NCBI GenBank assembly: GCA_035771175.1
Contig: CM069597.1
Location: 44,901,212-44,965,211 of the forward strand
DNA length: 64,000 bases
From: Paratinospora sagittata
Taxonomy: Eukaryota; Streptophyta; Magnoliopsida; Ranunculales; Menispermaceae
Reading direction: 5' to 3'
The position numbers and the translations under genes are program-made. The notes under the pieces are model-generated. The model did no database searches. It saw only the letters and a list, made by a program, of their open reading frames with translations, and had not been told where the DNA came from. Shown one piece after another: positions 39,552 through 46,803 of this stretch (position 1 is the stretch's first letter; each line of letters opens with the position of its first letter).

Positions 39552-42502
39552 ATTAAATTAAGTATTGGGCCTTCGGGCTGAACCCATGGGCCATGGGTCA
39601 AATTGTCACCCCTAGCTGTAAGCACCTAGTCGTTGACCTATTTAGGTCTTCCATTGGGAGGTAACCCCGTTTCAAAGCGATTCTAGGACCCGATAGTGGC
39701 TAAGTTGGCTAAGAGATTAGAGGGATGGAAGAGTTGTTTTCTATCTAGAGGAGGCAAACTTGTTCTCATTTGTTCAATTTTAATGGCCACCCCAACTTAC
39801 TTCATGTCGTCGTTCAAAATTCCGGTTTCAATTGCAACTATCATTAAAAAGAAGATTAAGAGATTTTTTTGGTGTGGGGTGGATAAAGGATTAGGTTTGC
39901 ACTTGATTAGTTGGAAGGTGGGTCAAAGACCAATTGATAACACACTCTAGGCTCAAGTCATTACTAGTCGGTACGATAGCTCAACTTTTGATTGGTCAAT
40001 AAGGAGACATGGCAAATTTACATATAGAGGTACTTGGAAATTAATCGCATCACTAGCTCCAAAGCTTGCTCCACATCGTTCTACCAAGATGGGAGACGAC
40101 GACACGATCAGGTTTTGGGAGGATATCTAGACCGGGGACTCCACTCTAGCGTTTGCATTCCCTTATTTATATCGGCTATCTACAACTCATTGTCAACCCA
40201 TTAGATATTCTTGATCAATAATGAATCATCCTCATTTCATAATCCCTCATGGAACTTCTATTTCTCTAGAAACTTTTCAATAGGGGAAATTGGAGAATTC
40301 TCACAATTATTAGATAGATTAGCCGCTATTCAATAACCCGGATCGTTTAGTTTGGTCATTACAACCTTTTGGACTTTATTCCTGTAGCTCCTTTTTTTAT
40401 TTTCTTTGTGATTCATTCCCCCTCATTCCCTTCTTTTCTACCTTTCACTAATATATGGTCTGCTCACATTCCCTCTAAAGTCAAAATATTTAGGTGGCTA
40501 TTGGCTCATGGGAGACTCAGTACTAGTAATATACTACAATCCCGTCTTCCTTTCATATGCAATTCTCCCTTTTGTTGTCCTATGTGTTTGCAGGATGGAG
40601 AGTTGATTGATCATTTGGCCTCTTCATGTCCACTGGCAAGAAGGATATGGCAGAAATGGGTGGATCTCACAGAAGGGAGGTTTTTGATTCCGTTGATACG
40701 AGAGCATTGTTTCACAAGGTCACTTGACTCCAAATGGTCTCTAAAGGAGAAAAACATGTATCCTATGGTCTTTTTTGCCACTTTATGGAGTATTTGGTTG
40801 GAGAGGAATAGGAGAGTGTTTCATGACTCAATTATAGACGTTAATGGGCTTTGGGTATCATGGGTATCTAGTTCAAGATTTTCAGCTGGATTGTCTCTTT
40901 CAATGTGGATTAAGGATTGGGCTCAATGTGTTCAGTAGTCCTAGTGGTTCATATAAGGTTTTCATGGTTTTCCTTGATGATTGTTCAGGTTTTGAGTACT
41001 TCTTGTGCCTATATTCTGGTCCTTGAATTCATCATAATAAAATTGGTTTTGTTTCCTTGAAAAAAAACACTTAAAATAAATCTTGTTTTCAAAAAACAAA
41101 ACAATGTTTTTAAATTCAATGCCAAACCAGTGTTGTCAAATTGTCGCCTAGGTGGTTGAGGTAGAAAACTAGAAATCACCTAGGCCATGGGTTAAGCAAG
41201 TGGAAAGGTGTTTTTGAAATTTTAAAAAAATTAAAGGAAGCCAGGGAGCCATAACAAATACCTATAAGTGCAAAACAATATGTGTGTGTGTGTGTGTGTG
41301 TGTTCGTGTGTGTGTAGTTATTAGTTATTCAATTGTCATGGACCTATAAATAAATAAATATATTTTTCAAGGACCTATGGATAAATATTTTACATGTCGC
41401 CTAAGAACCGTCTAGGCCTCTCCTTGACAACATCACCTTGCCACCTTGACAACATCATGCCAAACGCAGCCTTATTTACCCCGTTTGGGAGAGTTTTTCC
41501 AAAAGCACTTTTAAGAGAAGCCCTTCTAGGAAAAGCTGGTCCATCCCAACTTATCTTAAAAGCAGATAACTGCTTTTTTTCACCACAATTTTATTAGAAG
41601 CAGGTGTTGCCAAATACCTCCAAAAGTGTTTTTGCTCCAAAGCAAAAACACTTTAGAAAAGCTCTCCCAAACGGGGGCCATTATTTCATTTGGTTGTTTC
41701 TCCTAGGTATTTCTTCACAAACGCTTGCACTACTTTTGGTTTCCCCTTGCATCTAGCTTTTGTATCAATAGCATTGTTCATAATCAAATTTAAAAAATAA
41801 AAAAATAAAAATTGAAAGGGATTTTTATAATTATGCATCTGAAAATACAAGACTACATCTTTCAGTATCAAAACATACAAACACAAAAAAAAACATACAG
41901 ACACAAACACAGGTTAGCCACAAAAAGTGGTATCATATATATCTTGCATATGCAACTTAGACACAAACAGTATTTACTATTATAGATTCCACACCTGAAG
42001 TTTAGTGATGCTTGTGAAGTATAAGAATGTCCCCGTAGAAATATAAATATAACATTTCTACATGGGCGCATTGATGTGCTTATTAACAATGTTTGTATAC
42101 AGATTCATGTTGGTGGACAAGCCAATTATATCAAACAAATTCAAATGTGAAAGTCTTCATTAGAAAGATCATCTATCTAATTCAGTTCTCTTTCTGAACT
42201 ATCCAAATTTAAGAAGTATGTTGGGTTTGCCTTGTGTTTACAAAGGAAGTTGAATCATACAGGCATATTTGACTCATATCAAAAAGCATCTGATTTTCAA
42301 CAACAATGGTTGACCATAAATACAAGCATTAACTTCTTATAGATCATTGCTTGATAATATATCCCCAAAGAAAAACATTTTTTTTTTACAAGAAACAAAA
42401 TTAAATTTAGAAACTGACCAATGGGTCCAACTCCAAATTCCCAGCAATGGATTGGCGTGGTATTCTTCTGAAACGGTGCCCATTAGCTGAAAATTCTTCC
42501 AT
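1973..42502 (-). CDS. SPK1: SPIKE1 (SPK1), plant DOCK-family guanine nucleotide exchange factor, 30 coding exons
   Basis: The product is a DHR2 (DOCKER) exchange factor that loads GTP onto ROP/RAC GTPases and thereby steers actin, cell shape and WAVE-ARP2/3 signalling; that role is known from the Arabidopsis homologue. Coding exons from 5' to 3' (plus-strand coordinates): 42419-42502, 30032-30194, 29459-29547, 28571-28683, 28311-28366, 28074-28171, 27750-27887, 26467-26781, 25101-25394, 23734-23901, 23463-23654, 23012-23055, 21898-21967, 19593-19754, 17800-17907, 16916-16953, 15200-15344, 13832-13958, 12584-12777, 10971-11101, 9451-9526, 9255-9365, 7297-7479, 6865-7008, 6268-6438, 5839-6186, 5423-5755, 5136-5321, 2440-3414, 1973-2227. 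Every intron is GT-AG, phases match, and the total is 5,511 nt (1,836 aa plus stop). The homology call rests on remembered SPK1 sequence matching along the whole length: RFRRIPRQS near residue 10, the C2/DHR1 block near 450-610, and the DHR2 block near 1,380-1,830. No exon carries a stop or frameshift, so the gene looks intact despite introns full of transposons. Exact splice sites are read by eye. Confidence 0.95.
3484..4026. mobile_element. Non-autonomous hAT-like element, 'CCTAGGCG' family, copy I
   Basis: The 543-bp element has 16-bp terminal inverted repeats with two mismatches, CAATGTTTTCAAGGCG at the left and the complement CAGTGTTTTCAGGGCG at the right. It is flanked by a perfect 8-bp target-site duplication, GATATTAA (3476-3483 and 4027-4034). 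An 8-bp duplication and a CA-rich terminus ending in TG are hallmarks of the hAT superfamily. Subterminal sequence is packed with CCTAGGCG and GCGCC words. No transposase is encoded. Confidence 0.85.
4383..4545 (-). mobile_element. Au-type tRNA-derived SINE
   Basis: Read on the minus strand, the copy runs from a tRNA-like head (GCAATAGTTGAAGTAGCTCC, then GGTTCAAATTCGAA as a B-box-like segment) through ACAGCCTCTCCAATGTTGGG, TGGCTGTGGACCCG and GGGAACCTAGTGCA to a short tail. This order is characteristic of Au SINEs in angiosperms. It looks nearly full length. Confidence 0.7.
7480..9254. other. SPK1 intron 22: AT-rich, with one Au SINE
   Basis: The intron is 1,775 bp. Apart from the SINE at about 8762-8925, I see no element with readable ends. 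The open frames here are chance frames in intronic sequence. Confidence 0.6.
8762..8925 (+). mobile_element. Au-type SINE, plus strand
   Basis: The copy shows GGTCACGGGTTTGAGTCGTG (B-box-like), ACAGCCTCTTGCGAAGCAAG, AAGGCTGCATAGAATAGACC, GACCCTTCCCAGAACCCGCA and GTGGGAGCTTCGTGCACTGG followed by CTTCC and a T-run, which is the diagnostic Au body. The tRNA-like head upstream of the B-box is poorly preserved, so the 5' boundary is approximate. Confidence 0.8.
9366..15199. other. SPK1 introns between exons 22 and 17: no recognised insertion
   Basis: These introns, interrupted by short exons at 9451-9526, 10971-11101, 12584-12777 and 13832-13958, are AT-rich with poly(A) and poly(T) runs (for example 14284-14298). 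I found no inverted repeats with target duplications, no LINE or SINE bodies and no other reading frame worth reporting. Confidence 0.5.
15555..16082. mobile_element. Non-autonomous hAT-like element, 'CCTAGGCG' family, copy II (inverted relative to copy I)
   Basis: This 528-bp element is the reverse complement of the element at 3484-4026 over most of its length; for example, the TGTACTTTTGAACCTTTGGA region matches the complement of copy I. It sits in the intron before exon 17 between perfect 8-bp duplications ACTCAAAC (15547-15554 and 16083-16090). The ends are TAATATTTTCAAGGC and GCGCCTTGAAAGCAATG. No protein is encoded. Confidence 0.85.
16680..16818 (+). mobile_element. Diverged Au-type SINE
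   Basis: It contains ATAGCCTCTCTGCAAAGCAG, a degraded GACCC-type block and ATAGGAGCCTCATGCATTGG, in the Au order. It is more diverged than the copy near 8.8 kb. Both ends are approximate. Confidence 0.55.
17350..17580. repeat. MITE-like element with CTGTTTGG-type ends
   Basis: The left end GGCCCTGTTTGGTGTGTGATTC and the right end, read as its complement (AGCCTGCATTTGGTTAGTGATTTG), form an imperfect inverted repeat around an AT-rich core. A related structure lies at 58461-58672. I could not settle a target duplication. Confidence 0.45.
17908..19592. repeat. SPK1 intron 14 with internal direct and inverted repeats
   Basis: A ~95-bp direct repeat starts with CAAAGTCGCATTTTTCAC at about 18630 and 18835. 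An inverted pair lies at about 18691-18770 and 18942-19021, sharing AGGATTTAATTATTTTATAG and its complement. Together they could fold into a long AT-rich hairpin. I could not assign it to a transposon family. An (AT)n run lies at about 18164-18182. Confidence 0.55.
20116..21042. mobile_element. Non-autonomous hAT-type element, TTCG-rich family, copy A
   Basis: The 927-bp element begins CAAGGACTAAAAATTCGCCG and ends GAAGTTTCGTACCTTG. It is bracketed by a perfect 8-bp duplication CATGAAAC (20108-20115 and 21043-21050). The termini CAAGG...CCTTG plus 8-bp duplications indicate hAT. Subterminal regions repeat ATTCGATAAA/TTCGACAA words, typical of transposase-binding subterminal repeats. A near-identical copy lies at 38409-39326. 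No coding capacity is visible. Confidence 0.9.
21898..23901 (-). other. SPK1: SPK1 exons 10-13: C2-like DHR1 region
   Basis: Four exons encode roughly residues 451-608, including YVYPLTVSLSRKRNLFIRVE and GYAALPLSTHAQ, which is typical of the DOCK DHR1/C2 domain. In the animal DOCK family this domain binds phosphoinositides at membranes; lipid binding by the plant protein is inferred only. Exon 12 is just 44 nt and is joined to exon 13 through a split CA|G codon. Confidence 0.8.
26030..26110 (+). repeat. Short interspersed repeat, 'CCCAACTACATGG' family
   Basis: The segment CTTTTCCCAACTACATGGGA followed by TCGGCTACATAAATTCGCTTC recurs in inverted orientation at 49488-49565 (there with a TTGAG-repeat flank) and, diverged, at about 51901-51980. 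Three dispersed copies of an ~80-bp module with a simple-repeat tail suggest a SINE-like family; I cannot name it. Confidence 0.5.
28377..28467. repeat. (AG)~43 microsatellite, serving as the polypyrimidine tract of SPK1 exon 5
   Basis: An almost perfect AG run spans about 28381-28467. On the coding (minus) strand it reads (CT)n, followed by TTTTTGGAGTCTCAG and then exon 5 at 28366. It therefore ends only ~11 bases from the acceptor and makes up about 40% of a 204-bp intron. Confidence 0.95.
29738..29809 (+). pseudogene. Degenerate tRNA-Gln pseudogene
   Basis: The stretch keeps a recognisable plant tRNA-Gln layout: GGTTTTTATTGG 5' arm, CACTCTGGACTTTCAATCCAG anticodon arm (perfect CTGGA/TCCAG stem) and GACCTGGCTTTGACCCCTGG T arm. 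The anticodon position reads TTC instead of the TTG expected for Gln, and the D arm and acceptor pairing are damaged. It lies in SPK1 intron 2 on the opposite strand and could also be the head of an old tRNA-derived SINE. Confidence 0.5.
31794..32514 (-). mobile_element. 5'-truncated L1-type LINE (3' end with zinc-binding reverse-transcriptase tail domain)
   Basis: On the minus strand, frames around 32064-32500 encode the C-terminal zf-RVT region of plant LINE reverse transcriptases (CALCQQDGDCIDHIFFRC, then a KRIWDEL block) with stops. The 3' end is an A-rich tail next to 31794. A perfect 17-bp duplication, ATATATCATTTTCATTC, flanks it at 31777-31793 and 32515-32531, which fixes both ends. 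The insert is 721 bp and lies in SPK1 intron 1. Confidence 0.9.
32532..32740. repeat. Possible left part of a CTGTTTGG-type MITE split by a LINE
   Basis: The block from TTCTGTTTGGGCCC (about 32555) to CAAAAACAATGTTTAAATTT (about 32730) resembles one half of an old MITE. Similar sequence (AAAACAATGTTTTTAAATTC, then CCAAACGCAGCC) resumes at about 41097-41127 and 41466, after the LINE. This is an inference from the two flanks. Confidence 0.3.
33676..34317 (+). pseudogene. LINE ORF1 fragment (gag-like)
   Basis: A 213-codon frame rich in charged residues with KQSWAQIARAKPP, a motif common just before the middle of plant LINE ORF1 proteins. In complete elements ORF1 binds the element's RNA. The frame is followed by a damaged continuation to about 35060. 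It starts well inside the ORF1 region, since a related frame at 33206-33427 lies upstream of a stop. Confidence 0.55.
35067..35508. mobile_element. 442-bp insertion of unknown class inside the LINE
   Basis: Between the ORF1 and endonuclease remnants lies an AT-rich, non-coding block unlike either. The 9-bp direct repeat ATCAGGTGG flanks it exactly (35058-35066 and 35509-35517). A 9-bp duplication would fit a Mutator-like element, but I see no terminal inverted repeats and no TG...CA ends of a solo LTR. The class is therefore left open. Confidence 0.6.
35557..37740 (+). pseudogene. LINE ORF2 remnant: endonuclease and reverse-transcriptase part 1
   Basis: Consecutive broken frames encode an apurinic-type endonuclease (35557-36171) and the fingers/palm of the reverse transcriptase (36501-37740). 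In intact LINEs this protein nicks target DNA and copies the RNA into it. Stops at 35926-35928, 36492-36494 and 37275-37277, a frameshift near 36900, and YADN at the catalytic box show that it is dead. It continues after the insertion at 37745. Confidence 0.8.
38409..39326. mobile_element. Non-autonomous hAT-type element, TTCG-rich family, copy B
   Basis: The 918-bp copy runs from CAAGGACTAAAAATTAGCCG to GAAGTTTCGTACCTTG, between perfect 8-bp duplications CTTATCAC (38401-38408 and 39327-39334). It aligns almost base for base with the copy at 20116-21042, in the same orientation, with only scattered changes. It sits inside the 37745-39614 element, which sits inside the LINE. Confidence 0.92.
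39509..39546. repeat. (AT)n microsatellite
   Basis: About 19 AT units in the interior of the GGGGTGGC-ended element. Confidence 0.9.
39696..40938 (+). pseudogene. LINE ORF2 remnant: reverse-transcriptase tail and zf-RVT domain
   Basis: The frame at 39696-39950 encodes the segment following the catalytic palm (RLEGWKSCFLSRGGKLVLI, FFWCG). The frame at 40369-40938 encodes the zinc-binding tail (WSAHIPSKVKIFRWLL, CCPMCLQDGELIDHL, WLERNRRVFHD). Stops lie between them at 39948-39950 and again before 40369. Confidence 0.8.
41128..41457. mobile_element. hAT-like element, 'CCTAGGCG' family, short copy III
   Basis: The 330-bp element starts CAGTGTTGTCAAATTGTCGCC and ends CTTGACAACATCA, with the 8-bp duplication TGCCAAAC at 41120-41127 and 41458-41465. 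It shares TCGCCTAGG words and the internal GGACCTATAAATAAATA segment with copies I and II but is shorter. A TG repeat (about 41279-41316) lies inside. Confidence 0.75.
41477..41685. repeat. MITE-like inverted-repeat element with CCCCGTTTGGGAGAG ends
   Basis: The left end CCCCGTTTGGGAGAGTTTTT and the right end AGCTCTCCCAAACGGGGG are near-perfect complements of each other over ~17 bp. They enclose ~210 bp of AAAGCACTTTT-type sequence that also pairs internally. It lies in SPK1 intron 1 directly after copy III. The target duplication is unclear. Confidence 0.7.
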
Positions 42503-42505
42503 TGC
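42419..42505 (-). CDS. SPK1: SPK1 first coding exon with start codon
   Basis: The ATG is at 42500-42502 (minus strand), three bases after an acceptor (TTTTCAG|GCA-ATG), so an intron interrupts the 5' leader. The 28 codons begin MEEFSANGHRFRRIPRQS and end ELDPL at a GT donor (GTCAGT). The RFRRIPRQS motif near the N-terminus is what I remember for SPK1 proteins. The next exon, 12.2 kb away, continues LNENFEQWPHL in frame 0. A short exon this isolated is easily missed by automatic gene models. Confidence 0.9.
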
Positions 42506-44274
42506 CTGAAAACATATAAAGTGTCATGTACTGTCAAAATCATAAGATTGCCGCTTTGTCACATATGGTTTACCAAATTCTACAGCAGTCAAAATGTTCA
42601 AAAAAAAAAACAACAGCAATGACACAATTTATGCATTATCAATTCAGATTATGCATGATAAACATTTGGACCTCTCTAACAAAAACTAAAACATAATTCA
42701 ACTTTCCATGCAGTTCCACAATTTTCAAGAAGGAAAATAGAACACAATATGCAGAAACATTAACAAAAGGTCCTTCAAGTCATATTCACTGATCACTCTT
42801 CCATCTGAAGATTGGCAGGCTTGTTTTTGCCAGAAAAAACACATGCCAAAAGCAGATCATTTTTTCTTATTCAATGAAAGTCCATAATACACAAATAAGA
42901 TGAAATATGCATTTGATTATTTCACTGACAATATGACATCATTTTCTAGAAATTACCAGGCAAGCTATGCTCTCCAAAGAACCAGAATCTGAATGGGGCA
43001 ATACATCTCCAACAAAAAACATCCACATCATGTCAATGTAATGAGTGCAAATACAACGATCAATTAGTCAATCATTTTTTTGTCCCAACTCCTAACCACC
43101 TTTCTCAAGATGCTTAGATTTTTTTTTTCCCCTTTACTTTTGGAATCAGCTGCACCCTTTCATTGCACATCTAAACATCAAATGGGAGAATTCACCCAAT
43201 CATTCCAAACACTTCATATTGGGGGGAGGGGAATAGGGGGGCCCCCGCTCTACAAAATGCCTTTCTTATTTAGCCCCCTTAAGTAACATTTCAGACAAAC
43301 CATCCCAATGATGCAAGCCTAACCAAGTTGAGAATTTTTATTATTATATTATGTTGATACTTAATGAAAATGTTTTTATAAGTATTCCAATGAATGTTCA
43401 ACCCGGTCGAGTAATAGTCGAGTTTGCATGTTGAGGCCTAACTAAAGACCTAGCCTTTCAAGCATATTATATGTAACCCAATTGATCGCTAAGGCGCTAA
43501 GAGACTAAATACTCGACCCAACTTGTAAATTTTTTCATCGAGTTGGTCAGGTTGGAGAGGTCATTGGGTATGCACAACCCTAGCTTCTTAAAAAAAAGGG
43601 AAGATTTTAGTCACTGCATACTATTTTCTTTCTTTTCTTTTTCTTTTTTTTCTTTTTTTTCTTTTTCTACTTTGCTCATTATAAGCAAAAATGTCGGGAT
43701 TGTAAATTGTAAAATTATTGATGTGACCCAATTGTCATTTAATTTGATGACCTAAGAGACACGAATTGCATATAGGTAGATCTCAAAAAAATATAGTATG
43801 TAGTTATTAATATCAGTTGTTAAGGCAATGCCTAGGCAACAAATAATCCATCACCTAGGCAACTTGCAATTAAATCCTCAAGGCGTAACTTAAGGCAGGC
43901 ACTGGGGCCCTTTGAGATTTTTTAAAAGTTTCAAGAATCAATGAAAAATATTTGAAGCCTAACATATGTGTTTATAATTATTAAAAATCATTAACATATT
44001 AGGTTTTTCCTTTTTTACTTTTTTTAATTCTTCCCTTTCCCGTTTATTATGTTGCATATTGGTTATTATGTTCCTTAAGAACTACATGCTAAATCAATCC
44101 TAATTCCTTAGTTATTTTCTTCATTTAACAGAAGTTCGGTTTTTGTTTGTTTAAGAAATCCACCCTTTCTTGTTTTCTTCATCTCTTTTCTCCAAATTGT
44201 TGCATCTATAATTACATATCTTAAGCATTGGAATACCTTTTAATTCTAGTGTTACACAATATACATATATTGCT

Positions 44275-46803
44275 TCTTTTTTTTCTTTTCTTTTTTTTTT
44301 TTAGCAGAAACAAGGATTGCATTTGTTAAAACATACATTACAACTAAGGGCGCACCAAAAATGCGACCAAGAAAAAAACAAACTAAACCAGCAAACCGCC
44401 TCTCAAGGAAAGCACAACATATTATAACTGAAACAAACAATTTCCCCAATCAAGAAACCAATCCGAAAGAGAGGGACCACTGACAATGGCAGTCGCATCC
44501 ACCCAAGAGCTAGCCATAAACCTAATATCCTCCCATAACTTGTTGGCCTCCTTACATCTATCATTAAAAATTCTGTTGTTTCTTTCAAGCCAAATATGTC
44601 ATAGCGTCACAAAAGAAGCCATTGAGGTCACCTCTTTTGCCACCCTAGAGATGATAGAGTTATGAGACAGAGTCAAACAATCCTCAAGACTAAATGGAAC
44701 GAGAAATCTCCCCCCCTCCCCTCGAGAAGCTAATCCATTTCTCCCATAAGGTTCTCACCATAGGACACTGCACGAAAAGATGATCTGGATTCTCTTCAAC
44801 CTGAAAGCACAAAACATAACACTATGGAGACAAATACATGTTAGGGAGACGCCTTTGCAGTAGATCCATGGTATTAATCTTCCTATGGGCCAGTAGCTAA
44901 CCAAACACCTTAACTTTAGACGAAATATGTGCTTTCCAAATGTTTGCCGCTAAAGGATCAAGTGTGTGTGGTTGATTAGAAGAGGATTGCAAATATTCAA
45001 CAAGTGATTTATAGGAGAAAACCCCGTTAGACTCTAGGTACCATTTGAATCTATCTGGGATATTCAATACCTGAATAGGCTCTAGGATGGTTATAAGATT
45101 GGTTATTTTCTCTTGTTCTCTTAAGGTTAAGGCTCTAGGAAAGTGAAGGTTCCATGATACACTATTATGTGGATGTGTGCGGGTCGAGGTAATGAATTTT
45201 GAGATAGATTGATTGTGCATAAATTACAATCTATACAAGTTTGGAAAAGATCTTGCCAAGGAACAATTCCCAACCCATATATCCTCCCAGAAGCAAAAGG
45301 TGTCCCCATCACCAACCAAGGGGCGGACATGCACCCCAACCACCGCTGCCAAGGAACCAATAAACTTCCAAGGCCCTCTAAACGAGAATCTTCCACTATT
45401 CCACACCCCACTGTCTTGTTCATGAACTAATGATCTCCCATATCGACTAACAATCACTCTAGCCCATAAGGAGTTTTGTTCATGCAATATCCTCCACAAC
45501 CATTTCCCACATAAAGCTTTATTCTTCATTTCCACATTACTGATGCCAAGTCCCCCCGTTTTCACTGCGCTTTGCACAGCCTCCCATTTGATCAAACACT
45601 TCAAGTCTCTTCCCCCCCAGCCCCCCAAAAGAATGTTCTAATCTTCTTCTCAATTCCTTGAGCCACACCACTTGGGATTTTGAATATTGATAAAAAATGC
45701 GTTGGAATGGCATCTAACACAGCCCTGATCAGAGCTAGTCTCCCACCTTTTGACAAGAAAGCATGTTTCCACCCCTCCAACCTGTGAGAAATGGTGGAAA
45801 AAACAGGCTCCCAAAAAGACTTAGATTTCGGATTTCCTCCCAAAAGTAAGCCCAAATATTTCAAAGGCCAGACCCCCACTGAACATCCTACCAAATTGGC
45901 AAGCCTTAAGATCACCTCTGGCTTCATATTGATTCCTGCCATTTGACATTTCGCCATGTTCACCTTCAAACCAGAAAACTCACCAGAGCAATGGAGAATG
46001 TTCAGAGCATTTGCCACATTTCCTTCCTCACCTTCTAGTACAAACAAGGTGTCATCAGCATACTGTAGTAGCGAAACTTTTGTCTTATCCCTTCCAACTT
46101 GGAAGCCTTTCACAAGGTCGAACAATCCCGCCCGAATCATCAGTCTTGCAAGGCCATCACCAACTAGAGTAAATAGGAAAGGAGATTGCGGGTGTCCTTG
46201 ACGAAGACCCCTACTGGCCGCAAACTTCCGCCTCGGCCTACCATTAATCACCACAGAGTAAGTAACAAAACTCACACACCCCATCACCCATCGGGTCCAC
46301 CTTTCCCCAAAACCCTTCTGTTGCAGCACATGCTTAAGGAATCCCCAATCTACTGTATCATACGCCTTGGCAAAGTCAACTTTAAACACTACTCCCTCTT
46401 CGGTAGTCTTCTATGGCCTCGTTGGCCACAAGTACTGCATCTAGAAGTTGCCTCTCCTGGATGGATGTTGACTGAGATTCTGCAACTATTTTATGCAGCA
46501 CGGCTTCGAGTCTCAGAGACAAGGTCTTAGAGATAATCTTATACAAGCTTGTGACTAGGCTAATAGGTTTGTAGTCCTTCAAGCTCCTTCAGTCACATTT
46601 TTTAGGGATCAAACAGATATACGTTTCGTTTGCCATATTATTGATCACTCCACTATGGTAGAATTCCTGAAACACCTTCATAACATCCCCCTTTACCACC
46701 TCCCACGCCTTCTGACAAAATGACATAGAGAAACCGTCTGACCCCGGAGCTTTAGACCCATCACAACTTAAAACCGCCGCCTTCACCTCCTCTTCATGGA
46801 ATG
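44275..46803 (-). mobile_element. 5'-truncated L1-type LINE, minus strand, in the SPK1 leader intron
   Basis: The element is 2,529 bp, flanked by a 12-bp duplication ACATATATTGCT (44263-44274 and 46804-46815), with an A-rich tail at its 3' end (T-rich on the plus strand at about 44276-44302). It begins inside the reverse transcriptase, so the endonuclease is absent. It reads in the same direction as SPK1. Confidence 0.9.
44410..46803 (-). pseudogene. LINE reverse transcriptase and tail remnant
   Basis: Frames at 46589-46803, 46382-46582 and 45601-46389 form a nearly continuous reverse transcriptase (CDGSKAPGSDGFSMSF, KPISLVTSLYK, FKVDFAKAYDTVDW, GLRQGHPQSPF, and an intact YADD box). Frames at 45224-45628 and 44897-45220 continue to the tail (KVKVFG). 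A frameshift near 46385, stops near 46605 and 45600, and GHP in place of the usual GDP after RQ show decay. This copy keeps more of its catalytic residues than the longer LINE. Confidence 0.8.

Larger units (their letters stand above)
37745..39614. mobile_element. Element with TAGGGGTGGCAATTT terminal inverted repeats, nested in the LINE
   Basis: The left end TAGGGGTGGCAATTTAGGCC and the right end (complement TAGGGGTGACAATTTGACCC) form terminal inverted repeats. GC-rich GGCCCGGT-type subterminal segments and an AT-rich interior follow. These GGGGTGGCAA ends are common in plant hAT-like non-autonomous elements. About 944 bp is left after subtracting the younger insert and one copy of its target duplication. 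LINE coding sequence resumes on the far side, which proves insertion. The target duplication is not clear. Confidence 0.75.
32760..41068 (+). mobile_element. Long decayed L1-type LINE with ORF1, endonuclease, reverse transcriptase and zf-RVT remnants, carrying two insertions
   Basis: The element lies in SPK1 intron 1, antisense to the gene. ORF1 remnants lie at about 33060-33430 and 33676-35060 (including KQSWAQIARAKPP). Endonuclease follows at about 35557-36171 (MRILPWNVR, SSGGILLAWD). Pre-RT and reverse transcriptase run from about 36228 to 37740, broken by stops and frameshifts (NKTPGPND, FKADFVKAYDTVD, and YADN where active enzymes have YADD). The RT tail resumes at 39696-39950 and the zf-RVT domain is at 40369-40938 (CCPMCLQDGELIDHL). 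A short poly(A) run at 41061-41068 marks the 3' end. The 5' boundary is uncertain and I found no convincing target duplication. Inserts at 35067-35508 and 37745-39614 interrupt it. Confidence 0.85.

Noticed and set aside
41120..41465. Target duplication of the long LINE near its 3' end
   Set aside because: The repeat TGCCAAAC belongs to the small hAT-like element at 41128-41457, not to the LINE; no convincing LINE duplication was found.
45209..46530. Plus-strand frames over the leader-intron LINE
   Set aside because: They mirror the minus-strand reverse transcriptase and have no independent support.
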